Shown here in pieces: positions 48,070-56,897 of a stretch of 64,000 nucleotides of DNA. The notes under the pieces are model-generated. The model did not search any database. It was given only the letters and a program-made list of their open reading frames with translations, and was not told the DNA's origin. Position 1 is the first letter of the stretch. Each line of letters begins with the position of its first letter. The translations under genes and the position numbers were made by a program. This stretch comes from Ramlibacter monticola. Its GTDB lineage: Bacteria > Pseudomonadota > Gammaproteobacteria > Burkholderiales > Burkholderiaceae_C. The DNA is taken from NCBI RefSeq assembly GCF_016722785.1, contig NZ_JAEQNE010000002.1, positions 62,001-126,000 on the forward strand, in the 5' to 3' direction.

Positions 48070-49713
48070 ATGCAGTTCAACCGGCTTCACATCGGAACCC
48101 GACTGACGGTCGGCTTCGCCACCGTCCTCACGCTGCTGCTGATCTCGGTGATCGCGGCAAACCTCGTCAACCGGCGCAACAGCTCGCTGATGGTCGCGGG
48201 CATCACGCTCGCCAACAGCAAGATGACGCAGGCGAACATCATGCAGAGCTCGCTGCTCGAGGCCGGCCTGGCCATGCGCAACATCGGCATGTTGGCCGAG
48301 ACTGCCGCGATGGAGCAGGAAAAGGCCAGGGTGCAGGCGCAGCAGAAGCGCTACGAGCAGGCCCGCGCGACCCTGGCCGAGCTCGGGCTGGACAGCACCG
48401 AGCAGCAGGCGGTGGAGGACGTCGGCCGGCTCACCAAGGAGATGGACGCGGCGCTGGAGCAGGCCTATGCGCAGGCCGTCGCCTTCAACCCCGAGGCGGC
48501 CGGCCGCATCATCACGGGCAAGATCGAGCCCCTCAACCAGCGCGCGCTGGCCGAGATCCGGAAGCTGCAACAGGCGCAGGAGGCGGCGGCCGCCGTCGTC
48601 CTGAAGTCCTCCGTGTCGGCGGGCGAGAGCTGGATGAACCTGCTGCTGGGCGTCGCGGCGCTGGGCCTGGTCATCGGCGCCGTGGTGGCGTGGATGATCA
48701 CGCGCAGCATCGTCGTGCCGCTGCAGGGCGCAGTGAGCCTGGCGAAGCGGGTGGCCGCCGGCGACCTGCGCTCGCGGGTCACCGTGCTGGGGTCCGACGA
48801 GATCAGCGAGCTGCTGCATGCCCTGCAGGACATGAACGACAGCCTGTTCCGCACCGTGTCGGAGGTGCGCCGGGGCACCGACAGCATCACCGGAGCCTCG
48901 GGCGACATCGCTTCGGGCAACGCCGACCTGGCCGAGCGGACGGACGCGCAGGCGTCCGCACTCGCGCAGACGCGCCAGACGATGGCGGCCCTGACCGACG
49001 CCGTGCGGGAGAATGCGGCCAGCGCGCAGCAGGCCGACGGCGTCGTGCGTTCGGCATCGGAGCATGCTGTGCGCGGCGGCGAAGTCGTGCACGAAGTGGT
49101 CCAGACGATGGGCGCGATCAAGGAGAGCTCCAGCCGCATCGCGGACATCACCTCGGTGATCGACGGCATCGCCTTCCAGACCAACATCCTGGCGCTCAAC
49201 GCCGCCGTGGAGGCCGCGCGCGCAGGCGACCAGGGCCGCGGCTTCGCGGTGGTGGCGGCCGAAGTGCGCACCCTGGCGCAGCGCTCGGCGAGCGCGGCCA
49301 AGGAAATCAAGCAGCTGATCACCGACTCCGTGGAGAAGGTGGACGCCGGCGGCAAGCTGGTCGATGCCGCGGGCCGCAGCATGGACGACATCGTGGCCTC
49401 GGTGAAGCGCGTGGCGGACATCATGGGCAAGATCGCCGCGTCGAGCACCGAGCAGCGGGCGGGGATCGAGGCGGTGGACGTGGCCATCGAGCAGATGGAC
49501 GAGATGACCCAGCGCAACGCGGCCCTGGTGGAAGAGGCTTCGGCGGCCGCCCAGAGCATGCGCGACCAGGCGAAGACGCTGGTGCGCACCGTGAGCGCCT
49601 TCGAGCTGGGACAGGGCGACGTGCGCGTGTTCGCCGATCGCCCCGTGCCGCACGGGGGCCACGCGCGCCTTGCGGGCGCCGCGCTCGCGCTGCCGGAATC
49701 GGCGGCGGCCTGA
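48070..49713 (+). CDS. Methyl-accepting chemotaxis protein
   Basis: 547 residues. Helix 1 (about 11-30), a four-helix-bundle periplasmic domain (about 35-190), helix 2 (about 190-212), HAMP, and a signalling domain whose hairpin tip is GIAFQTNILALNAAVEAARAGDQGRGFAVVAAEVRTLAQRS. Class I-type tip. No C-terminal CheR-tether pentapeptide is seen. Transcribed with the binding protein before it. Confidence 0.93.
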   Translation: MQFNRLHIGTRLTVGFATVLTLLLISVIAANLVNRRNSSLMVAGITLANSKMTQANIMQSSLLEAGLAMRNIGMLAETAAMEQEKARVQAQQKRYEQARATLAELGLDSTEQQAVEDVGRLTKEMDAALEQAYAQAVAFNPEAAGRIITGKIEPLNQRALAEIRKLQQAQEAAAAVVLKSSVSAGESWMNLLLGVAALGLVIGAVVAWMITRSIVVPLQGAVSLAKRVAAGDLRSRVTVLGSDEISELLHALQDMNDSLFRTVSEVRRGTDSITGASGDIASGNADLAERTDAQASALAQTRQTMAALTDAVRENAASAQQADGVVRSASEHAVRGGEVVHEVVQTMGAIKESSSRIADITSVIDGIAFQTNILALNAAVEAARAGDQGRGFAVVAAEVRTLAQRSASAAKEIKQLITDSVEKVDAGGKLVDAAGRSMDDIVASVKRVADIMGKIAASSTEQRAGIEAVDVAIEQMDEMTQRNAALVEEASAAAQSMRDQAKTLVRTVSAFELGQGDVRVFADRPVPHGGHARLAGAALALPESAAA

Positions 49714-49929
49714 GCGGCCCGGGGCCCAGCGCGCCTGGGCCCCGGTGCCTTCGTGGCCGGCGATCGACCGGGTGGCGCAGCAGCGCGCCACTTGGCAGCA
49801 GGCCCATGACGATCTTCGACCGGCGTAACCGGTTACCGTGACGCGCGGGCCGGAACGATGTGCCGGCCGCGGTCCAGTCGGACCAATGGGCAATTGACCC
49901 CACCTCGCCCGCCCTGCACGGTAGCGTCC

Positions 49930-52149
49930 ATGCTCCGCGTCCTGTGCATCGCGATCGCACTGGCTACCGTTGTCGCATCGGCCCACGCCCAGCAGCCTCC
50001 ACCCGGGGCGGCGGGCACGCCCTCCGTCCGCCCCCGGATCTGCCTGGTCCTTTCCGGCGGCGGCGCGCGCGGCGCGGCCCACGTCGGCGTGCTGAAGGTG
50101 CTGCACGAATTGCGCGTCCCCGTCGACTGCGTGACGGGCACCAGCATGGGTGCGATCGTCGGCGCCGCCTACGCGTCCGGCACGCCGGTGGCGGAGATGG
50201 AGGCCCTGCTCGGGAAGCTCTCCACGGAGCTCCTGTTCGAGGAACTGCCGCCCCGGGAAGAACGGGCGGTGCACCTCAAGCGGGACGACGCGACCAACCT
50301 GGCGCCGCTGGACATGGGCGTGGACTCGCGCGGCCTCATGCTGCCGCAGGGCCTGGTCTCCGGGGTGCAGCTCGAGACCGTGCTGCGCGAACTGGGACGC
50401 ACGCATGGTTTCGTGCGCTTCGATGCGCTGCCGATTCCATTCCGGGCGGTGGCGACCGACCTGGTGAGCGGCAAGCCGGTCATCCTGTCGCAGGGGGAGC
50501 TGGCCTCCGCGATGCGGGCGAGCATGTCGGTGCCCGGCGTGCTGCAGCCCGTGCGCATCGACGACAAGCTGCTGGTGGACGGCGGGCTCACCAACAACCT
50601 GCCGGTCGACGTGGCGCGCGCCCTCGGGGCGCAGGTCGTGATCGCGGTCAACCTGGGCACCCCCCTGCTCAGGCCGGAGCAGCTGGGCACCGTCCTGGGC
50701 GTCACCGGCCAGATGGTGAACATCCTCACCGAGCAGAACGTGCAGGCCTCGCTCGCCTCGCTGGGCCCTCAGGACATCCTGGTGGTGCCGAAGCTGGGCG
50801 ACTTCTCCGCCTCCGACTTCGACCACCTGCCCGTCACCGTCCCCATCGGCGAAGCCGCGGCGCGCGAGGTGGAGCAAAGGCTGCGGCAATACGCCGTGTC
50901 GCCGCAGGCCTATGCCGCCTGGGAGGCCCGGCGGACCACCGCGGTGGCCGCCGCCAATCCGCCGATCGACGAAATCCGGTTCAACGACCTGAAGCGGGTG
51001 AACCCGGAGATCGCCCGCGGCGTGATGGCCACCAGGCCCGGCGAGCCCATCGACCAGGCCGTCCTCGACAAGGACATGCAGCGCCTGTTCGGCACCGGCG
51101 ATTTCGAGCACGTGAGCTACCGCATCCTGGAGGAGCCCGGCAAGCGCATCCTCGTCGTCGACGCGGTGGAGAAGTCCTGGGGGCCCAACTACCTGCGCCT
51201 CGGCCTCGGGCTCTCGTCCGACTTCAAGGGCGATGCCTTCTTCGACCTCGTGGGCAGCTATCGCATGACCTGGCTGAACCGGCTCGGCGCCGAATGGCGC
51301 TGGGATGCGCAGGTGGGCCGCACCACCCGCCTGTCCACCGAATTCACGCAGCCGCTGCAGCGCGGGCAGGGGCTGTTCGTCTCCCCGCGCTTCGAGTTCC
51401 TCCGCCGGCCGGTGGACGTGTTCCAGGCGGACCAGCGCATCGCCAGCTACGACACCACCGAAACCCAGGCCGGGGTGGAACTGGGCGCGCAGTTCACCCG
51501 CTACGGCGAAACCCGCGTGGGCCTGGTCCTGGCGCGCACCCGGGCCACGCTCGACACGGGCCTGCCGGTCCTGGAAGTGGCCAGCGACTATGTCTCGCAT
51601 ACCGCGTTCACGTGGCGCGCGTTGGTCGACCAGTTGGACAACATCAGCTTCCCCCGCAAGGGCTACGGGGCGTCGTTCGAGTTGATCGCCGCCCGCAAGG
51701 CGCTGGGCGGCGACCTCGACTACACGAAAGGGGAGCTCTCGGGAACCTATGCCCATTCGTTCGGCGAGCACACGGTCGCCCTGTCCGCGCGCCTGGGCTC
51801 CGCGCTCGGCTCGAAGCCGCTGCCGCCCGGGCGCCAGTTCCAGTGGGGCGGCTTCCTGCAGCAATCCGGCTATCCGACCGGCGCGCTGCTGGGGGAGGAA
51901 CTGCGATTCGGCCGGGTGGTGTACTACAACCGCCTGCACAGCTGGAGCGTATTCGGCGGCCTCTACGGCGGCGCCTCGTTCGAAGTGGGCCGCATGGGCA
52001 AGCCGCTGGTGCCGGGCAACCAGGAGGGCACGCTCTATTCGGGCGCGCTGCTGCTGGGGGTGGACACGCCGATCGGCCCGCTGTACCTGGCCTACGGGCA
52101 CGCTTCGCGCGGCCTCAATGCGTGGTACCTGTTCCTCGGCCGGCCCTGA
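49930..52149 (+). CDS. Patatin-like phospholipase with outer-membrane barrel (type Vd autotransporter, PlpD-like)
   Basis: 739 residues from ATG at 49930. Signal peptide (RVLCIAIALATVVASAHAQ); patatin domain with oxyanion loop SGGGARGAAHVGVL, nucleophile GTSMGAIVG and the dyad aspartate in VDGGLTNNLP; then a POTRA-like region (about 370-450; EIARGVMATRPGEPIDQAV) and a 16-strand BamA-like barrel ending YLAYGHASRGLNAWYLFLGRP with a hydrophobic C-terminal strand. The lipase is exported to the cell surface by its own barrel. May act on membrane phospholipids as a virulence or competition factor. Confidence 0.9.
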   Translation: MLRVLCIAIALATVVASAHAQQPPPGAAGTPSVRPRICLVLSGGGARGAAHVGVLKVLHELRVPVDCVTGTSMGAIVGAAYASGTPVAEMEALLGKLSTELLFEELPPREERAVHLKRDDATNLAPLDMGVDSRGLMLPQGLVSGVQLETVLRELGRTHGFVRFDALPIPFRAVATDLVSGKPVILSQGELASAMRASMSVPGVLQPVRIDDKLLVDGGLTNNLPVDVARALGAQVVIAVNLGTPLLRPEQLGTVLGVTGQMVNILTEQNVQASLASLGPQDILVVPKLGDFSASDFDHLPVTVPIGEAAAREVEQRLRQYAVSPQAYAAWEARRTTAVAAANPPIDEIRFNDLKRVNPEIARGVMATRPGEPIDQAVLDKDMQRLFGTGDFEHVSYRILEEPGKRILVVDAVEKSWGPNYLRLGLGLSSDFKGDAFFDLVGSYRMTWLNRLGAEWRWDAQVGRTTRLSTEFTQPLQRGQGLFVSPRFEFLRRPVDVFQADQRIASYDTTETQAGVELGAQFTRYGETRVGLVLARTRATLDTGLPVLEVASDYVSHTAFTWRALVDQLDNISFPRKGYGASFELIAARKALGGDLDYTKGELSGTYAHSFGEHTVALSARLGSALGSKPLPPGRQFQWGGFLQQSGYPTGALLGEELRFGRVVYYNRLHSWSVFGGLYGGASFEVGRMGKPLVPGNQEGTLYSGALLLGVDTPIGPLYLAYGHASRGLNAWYLFLGRP

Positions 52150-52337
52150 GCGGCCACGCGCGTAAATCTCGAGGGCAGTTGCAGGTTCAGTCCGAGGGGG
52201 ATGGCGCAGGTGCCGCGTCGGTCCGTGGCGCGCAGGCCACCATGGACCAAGAGCCAATGTGCGCCAGGGAGCTCTTCGGCTTCAATGCAGGCGTGCGGGG
52301 CGTCGCAGAAAGCTGGAGGGGATCCTGACCGACCGAT

Positions 52338-53471
52338 TCACCAATCGCCCCCCTCCGGGGCTGCGTCGCCCCCGCCATCCATTCCTGCGCTGCCCGCTGT
52401 TCCTGCGGGCATCCTGGGCGGGGCCACCAATGCCTGGCGATCCGTGGAAGCCGCCGCCGGTGCGACGGACATCCTGATCACGGAGCGCGCGCGCAACTGG
52501 CCGCAGCCGCCCTCCACGTCCTGCGCCGCCGACTGGCGCAGCTTGGTGAGGATGCCGCGCTGGTGCAGCGTGCGGGCGATCCCGGCCGCGCGCTCCCACG
52601 AAGGCCGCCTGAAATCCAGCCCGTCGACCTTGTTGAAGGGGATCATGTTCAGCACGCCGTACCGGCCGGAAAGCAGCCGGACGATGCCCTCGATTTCGTC
52701 CTCGCCGTCGTTGACGCCCTCCAGCAGCGTCCACTGGTACTGGATCGGATAGCCGCTCGCGCGCCCGTAGGCATCGGCGGCTTCGACCAGAGCCTGCGGC
52801 GTCATGCGGGGGGCGCGCGGCAGCAAGGCCTCGCGCAGTTCCGGCTTCGTGGTGTGCAGCGACAGCGCCAGGGCCGGCTTCACGTGTTCGCGCGGCAGGC
52901 GCTCGAACACGCGCGGGTCGCCCACCGTGGAGAACACCAGGTTCTTGTGGCCGATGCCGCCGGCGGTGCCGAGCAGGGCGATCGCGTCCAGCACGGCGTC
53001 GAGGTTGTGGGCCGGTTCGCCCATGCCCATGAAGACCACCTTCTTCACCGGGCGGCGCGCGCGCGCCGTGGCGACCTGGGCCACCATTTCGGCACTCCCG
53101 AGCTGCCGCTCGAGGCCGCCGCGGCCGGTCATGCAGAAGCGGCAGCCGACGGCGCAGCCGACCTGCGAGGAGATGCAGAGGCCCTCGCGCGGCAGCAGCA
53201 CGCTTTCGACGGTCTGGCCGTCGCGCAGCGCGACGAGCAGGCGCTCGGAGCCGTCGGCGCCGGGATGGACCGAGGCGATCCGGGCCAGGCCCTGCAGCTC
53301 GGCCTCGATGGCGGGCAGTTCGGCGCGCAGGCCGGCCGGCAGGAAGTCCTCGATGCGGCGCTTGCCGCTGTCCATGGGCAGCGCGTTGCTCCACAGGCGC
53401 AGGATGCGGCGCTCGTGGGTGGGGCCGGCGCCAGCGGCGCGCAGGCGAAGTCGCAGGGTCTCGAGATCCAT
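52338..53471 (-). CDS. RlmN-like radical SAM rRNA/tRNA methyltransferase (paralogue)
   Basis: 377 residues from ATG at 53471. The radical SAM cluster motif is CAVGCRFC in SQVGCAVGCRFCMTG; KKVVFMGMGEPAHNLDAVL, LALSLHTTKPELREALLP, WTLLEGVNDGEDEIEGIVRLL and the C-terminal cysteine in EGGCGQLRA match RlmN, which methylates C2 of A2503 and A37. The last 35 residues (TDRQALVAPPRMPAG...) are low complexity. It is likely a second copy besides a housekeeping rlmN elsewhere; such paralogues are frequent in the family. Confidence 0.85.
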   Translation of the reverse strand: MDLETLRLRLRAAGAGPTHERRILRLWSNALPMDSGKRRIEDFLPAGLRAELPAIEAELQGLARIASVHPGADGSERLLVALRDGQTVESVLLPREGLCISSQVGCAVGCRFCMTGRGGLERQLGSAEMVAQVATARARRPVKKVVFMGMGEPAHNLDAVLDAIALLGTAGGIGHKNLVFSTVGDPRVFERLPREHVKPALALSLHTTKPELREALLPRAPRMTPQALVEAADAYGRASGYPIQYQWTLLEGVNDGEDEIEGIVRLLSGRYGVLNMIPFNKVDGLDFRRPSWERAAGIARTLHQRGILTKLRQSAAQDVEGGCGQLRARSVIRMSVAPAAASTDRQALVAPPRMPAGTAGSAGMDGGGDAAPEGGDW

Positions 53472-53524
53472 GGGGTACCCCGGATTGTGCCGGCACGGCG
53501 GGAACCGCTCGCGGACAATGCCCC

Positions 53525-53914
53525 ATGCCCCTGAAGCTCCAGCCCTTCGTCCAGGTCGACGACACCCCGTTCTCGGTGTCGCCGGAAGACATCCTGCGCA
53601 CGCACGGCAAGCCCTGGCGCTCGGGCCGCAATGGCGTCGGGCTCCACGAGATGGACTACGGCCACGTCGTCTACCGCTTCCAGGACTGCGGCCGGCTGGA
53701 GGAGGTGACCCTGCAGGCACAGGTGGTGGCCATCGGCAACGTCGCGGTGCCCTTCGATGCGCTGGCCGGCTTCATTCGCGGCCAGGATCCCCGGGCCTTC
53801 GAGCGGGCCGGCTTCCTGGTCAGTCCCGGTTTCGGGATGGCCTTCGACCCGCGGGAGCCCTTCTGGGTCACGGCGCTGGCGCGCCACTGCCTGGGGGAGT
53901 GGGAGGCCTTGTGA
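53525..53914 (+). CDS. Conserved hypothetical protein
   Basis: 129 residues, start MPLKLQPFVQVDDTPFSVS. It looks soluble: EDILRTHGKPWRSGRNGVGLHEMDYGHVVYRFQDCGRLEEVTLQAQ and DALAGFIRGQDPRAFERAGFLVSPGFGMAFDP. The pattern suggests a small beta-rich protein of a family I cannot name. Divergent from the RlmN-like gene with 53 bases between, ended by a hairpin. Confidence 0.65.
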   Translation: MPLKLQPFVQVDDTPFSVSPEDILRTHGKPWRSGRNGVGLHEMDYGHVVYRFQDCGRLEEVTLQAQVVAIGNVAVPFDALAGFIRGQDPRAFERAGFLVSPGFGMAFDPREPFWVTALARHCLGEWEAL

Positions 53915-53921
53915 AGGAAGA

Positions 53922-53943
53922 ACGGGCCGCAAGCGCGGCCCGT
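53922..53943 (+). terminator. Hairpin terminator
   Basis: ACGGGCCGC and GCGGCCCGT form a nine-base stem with an AAGC loop just after the preceding stop. No T-run follows. Confidence 0.6.
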
Positions 53944-54279
53944 GAAAGACCCGTGAGGAGTTTGCAGGGAACCTTCAGGAGCACGGGTGAAGGGATGCTA
54001 GGCAGCGGAGCCGCCGGACCCTAGGCACCTTCTGCGCGGTGTCGCAGCACCCCTGGGTCGGTCGACAATTCCCGGCGGTGGCCCTTGAAGGTGGGGTCAG
54101 GGCTGCCTATCAGTGGGAAAGCCGGATGCGGCGCGGCCCATCCCCGATACGCTCGGCCTGCCGTGCGTGCGCGGCGGTTCGGCACCTTGGTTCCTTGTGT
54201 CGCCGTGTAGTGGTTGTATCGGGACGTGTAGCGGCGGTCGAACCTCACCGCGCAGCCCCGCCGCGATGGGACAGCCGGC
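53944..54279. other. Intergenic, no gene recognised
   Basis: About 335 bases without a credible gene or repeat. I see nothing that marks a boundary, although gene content changes here. Confidence 0.45.
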
Positions 54280-54789
54280 CTATTTGCGGGGGAGGGCGGA
54301 CTCGCGGTCCACCATCATCTGAATCATCTGCTCCAGCATGGCCATCCGACGCTCCATGGCGCCGTGCATCCCCATCATGCCTTCCATGCCCTGGGAGCAG
54401 CCCGCTTCGGGCGCGGCCTCGGATGACTTCGGACCGGCGCCGTCGCGCTGCCCGTGCATGCCGCCCATCCGGCCCATGCCCATGCCGCGCGGGCCTGGGG
54501 CTGGTTCCGCCTCGGACAGCAGGGCCATGCCGGATCGCATCAGCTTCATGTGTTCGTCCATGAGGCCTTGGCGTTCGGCCGGCGTCCTCGCCGCCTGCAT
54601 GCGCTTGTGCATGTCCCGCATCTTGTCCATCTGCGCGCTGAACTCGTCACCGGAGCCAGCCCGCGGTGCGACCGGACCCGAGGCTGCTGCCGCGGGGTGG
54701 TGCGCAGCGTGGTGGTCGGGGGAGGGGGCCTGGGCGAAGACGGGCGTCGCGAACGCGGCAACGACGAGCGCAAGTGCGTTGGCTTTCAT
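54280..54789 (-). CDS. Met/His-rich exported protein, probably metal-binding
   Basis: 169 residues from ATG at 54789, preceded by GGAGG. Signal peptide (KANALALVVAAFATPVFAQ), then HHAAHHP, FSAQMDKMRDMHKRMQAARTPAERQGLMDEHMKLMRSGMALL, and a run of methionines (GMGMGRMGGMHGQ, GMEGMMGMHGAMERRMAMLEQMIQMM). Such clusters bind copper or other soft metals in the periplasm. The helical part resembles CpxP/ZraP-like proteins. An FNR-like dyad is 53-66 bases upstream. Confidence 0.75.
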   Translation of the reverse strand: MKANALALVVAAFATPVFAQAPSPDHHAAHHPAAAASGPVAPRAGSGDEFSAQMDKMRDMHKRMQAARTPAERQGLMDEHMKLMRSGMALLSEAEPAPGPRGMGMGRMGGMHGQRDGAGPKSSEAAPEAGCSQGMEGMMGMHGAMERRMAMLEQMIQMMVDRESALPRK

Positions 54790-54841
54790 GATGGTTCCTC
54801 CGGAACTGGAATCCAGCATGGGCGCTCGGGGCCGGGCCGTG

Positions 54842-54855
54842 TTGATGCGCGTCAG
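54842..54855. promoter_or_regulatory. FNR-like dyad
   Basis: On the minus strand CTGACGCGCATCAA, 8 of 10 matches and close to the site before the universal stress protein (TTGAGGCGCATCAA). It stands before the Met/His-rich protein gene. Confidence 0.45.
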
Positions 54856-54867
54856 GAATGGGGATCG

Positions 54868-55362
54868 TCAGCGAGGAAACTGCGCGATGGCCACGGCGGC
54901 GAAGTACATGCCAGCGCCGAACACGGAGTGGTTTGCAATGCTTCGCAGGCAGTTCCTGAGCGGGGCAGGGGTCTTCAAGGCAAGGAATCCCGACCCCATG
55001 GCGGGCTGCATGACGAAGAGCGGCGCCACCACCGTGAGCAGACCGAAGGCCAGTGCCGGAACGAAGGTGGGCTGTTCGGCCCACTCGGCGCCCACCCATG
55101 CAATGAGCCCGGCGGCATACGCGATGCCGATGACGTAGTGGGTCATCCAGCCGAGTGCGAGTTCGCCCCGTACCGCAGGCGCCTTCGCGATGGGCGCGTG
55201 GGCAAATTGCCCTCGAGGCATATGCCCGACCCAGCGACCAACCAGGCCCCAGTTCGTCGTGGGCACTCCGAGGCGACCGAGCAAGACCAGCCACGCGTCC
55301 ATGACGACCGTGGCGCCTACGCCGATGAGGAAGACGGTTCCGATGTCGTGGGCCGAGAGCAT
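54868..55362 (-). CDS. DUF2938-like membrane protein
   Basis: 164 residues from ATG at 55362 (MLSAHDIGTVFLIGVGATVVMDAW). Four membrane helices are predicted: the N-terminal one, HYVIGIAYAAGLIAWVG, FVPALAFGLLTVVAPLFVMQPAM, and SVFGAGMYFAAVAIAQF. The conserved GRWVGHMPRGQFAHAPIAKAPAVRGELALGWMTHY fits the DUF2938 family, of unknown function. It precedes the Met/His-rich gene on the same strand with a 78-base gap. Confidence 0.72.
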   Translation of the reverse strand: MLSAHDIGTVFLIGVGATVVMDAWLVLLGRLGVPTTNWGLVGRWVGHMPRGQFAHAPIAKAPAVRGELALGWMTHYVIGIAYAAGLIAWVGAEWAEQPTFVPALAFGLLTVVAPLFVMQPAMGSGFLALKTPAPLRNCLRSIANHSVFGAGMYFAAVAIAQFPR

Positions 55363-55556
55363 GGGGGTCCTTTGCGTTGACGGGTTTCGAGGCTCGAATT
55401 CTTCACGCTCGCGGTCATTCGGGCTTGAACGCAGAGGCTGTCTCCGCAGCCTTCTTGTACACCGCGAGCCCGCCTGTCGCAGCGCATGGCCGTCTGCTGA
55501 CGGCACGCTACAGTCGTCGCTCGCCGCTGCCCCCCCGCGGTTCCTGGAGGCACTCC

Positions 55557-56589
55557 GTGCGCCTGCTTCGCGTCTTGCTGCGCCCCCGCGTTCTGGTCGC
55601 CTTGGCTCTGCTCTCCCTCGCGGGCCATGCGGGAGCGCAGCATGCCGGATACCGGACGTTCATCGTCGCGGAAGAGCCTCCCACGACGGTCGCGCTGTTC
55701 TATCCGACGGCAGTAGCAGCCCGTACCGTGTCCATGGGGCCCTGGCAGCCTGTGGTTGCCCCTGGTGGCGCAGTTGCCGAGGGGCAGTTCAGGGGCCTGA
55801 TTCTGGTGTCGCACGGCACGGGTGGCTCGGAGTTCAATCACCACAACCTGGCCACGAGGCTGGCCAGGGACGGGTACCTCGTTGCGGCCGTGCGCCACCA
55901 AGGAGACAACTACCAGGACCGTTCCCTGGTCACTTCCGGCCGCTACTTCGCCGAACGCCCCCGGCAGCTCAGTCGAGTGCTGGATGCGCTGCTGGCGAGC
56001 ACTGAATGGGGGGCCCGGATTCCCGCCGGGCGCATCGGTGCCGTAGGCCATTCCGCCGGGGGCTACAGCGTGCTCGCGCTCGCGGGTGGGCAGGCCGAGC
56101 CCGCGCGCGCGGCGCAGCACTGCCGCGCGGTGCAGGACGACCCGGGGTTCTGCTCCTTGGCCAAGGGACCGGCCGGCGCGGAGTCTCCCGGGGTACAGGA
56201 CGCATCCCCCGCCAGGGTGACGTCGCCAGAACAGCGGGTATCCGTCTCCGACGGTCGCATCCGCGCGGTGGTCGTCCTCGCTCCGATGGCGGTGGTGTTC
56301 ACGGCAGAAAGCCTGGCCGCCATCAAGGTGCCCGTACGCGTCATGATGGCCGAACGCGACGCTGCTCAACGGCAAGTACCACGGCGGACACGTGGTTGCC
56401 AGCCTGCCCACGGCTCAAGCCAGCACCGTGGCCGGCGCGGGGCACTTCGCCTTCATGGCGCAATCGGCAATTCCGCTGCCTTCTGCGGCAGGTGACGCCG
56501 CAGCCAATCCACCCGGTTTCGACCGTGCGGCGTTCCTGCCCGAACTGGAGAACCAGGTTTCGAGGTTCTTCGAAGACCACTTGCGTTGA
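55557..56589 (+). pseudogene. Exported alpha/beta-hydrolase (dienelactone-hydrolase-like), frameshifted
   Basis: Starts at a GTG preceded by GGAGG. Signal peptide LLRPRVLVALALLSLAGHAGAQ, then LILVSHGTGGSEFNHHNLATRLARDGYLVAAVRHQGDN (oxyanion loop) and GRIGAVGHSAGGYSVLALAG with the nucleophile serine. Near 56360 the frame breaks: AERDA continues in the next frame as LLNGKYHGGHVVASLPTAQA, VAGAGHFAFMAQ (catalytic histidine) and FLPELENQVSRFFEDHLR to a stop at 56589. A one-base change or a sequencing error explains it. With the frame restored, the protein would be about 343 residues and all catalytic residues would be present. Its position next to the transposon end is noted. Confidence 0.75.
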
Positions 56590-56684
56590 GCGCGCGATCT
56601 CCGGCAGGCGCTCCTGCGGGCCCGCGGTCCGGACTGGGCGCCGCGGTGAGGGCGTAGCTGCGCGAGCCGGGTCAACTCCTCTAG

Positions 56685-56760
56685 TGTCGGCGAGCGATAA
56701 GTTGCTGATTTCATTGGATACTTGGTTCTGTGGGCACATGAATTAACTTCAGTGGACGCG
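56685..56760. mobile_element. Candidate end of the Tn7-like element
   Basis: The sequence turns from GC-rich to AT-richer just after the hydrolase gene. TGTCGGC (56685) and TGTGGGC (56729) begin two similar stretches, each with a TAA-x-TT core about ten bases later (GATAAGTT, AATTAACTT). Tn7-type elements end in TGT and bear several transposase sites of about 22 bases. The other end is not in the window and no target duplication could be checked, so this is a proposal. Confidence 0.35.
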
Positions 56761-56897
56761 GATGTAAGGTCGAACAGCCGGAGCCCGTAGAACGACACGT
56801 CGCAGAGCGGTCGCGGACCGATGGCAAGTCGAAGCGTTGTCCCAAGGCGGAAGTCAGGTCCTCTAGATGTCCCCGAAACCACTGCTGGGGGCGCTTG

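Noticed and set aside
47854..52257. A 1467-codon minus-strand open frame
   Set aside because: It is antisense to the chemoreceptor and patatin genes, both of which have full catalytic motifs; composition is typical of a shadow frame.
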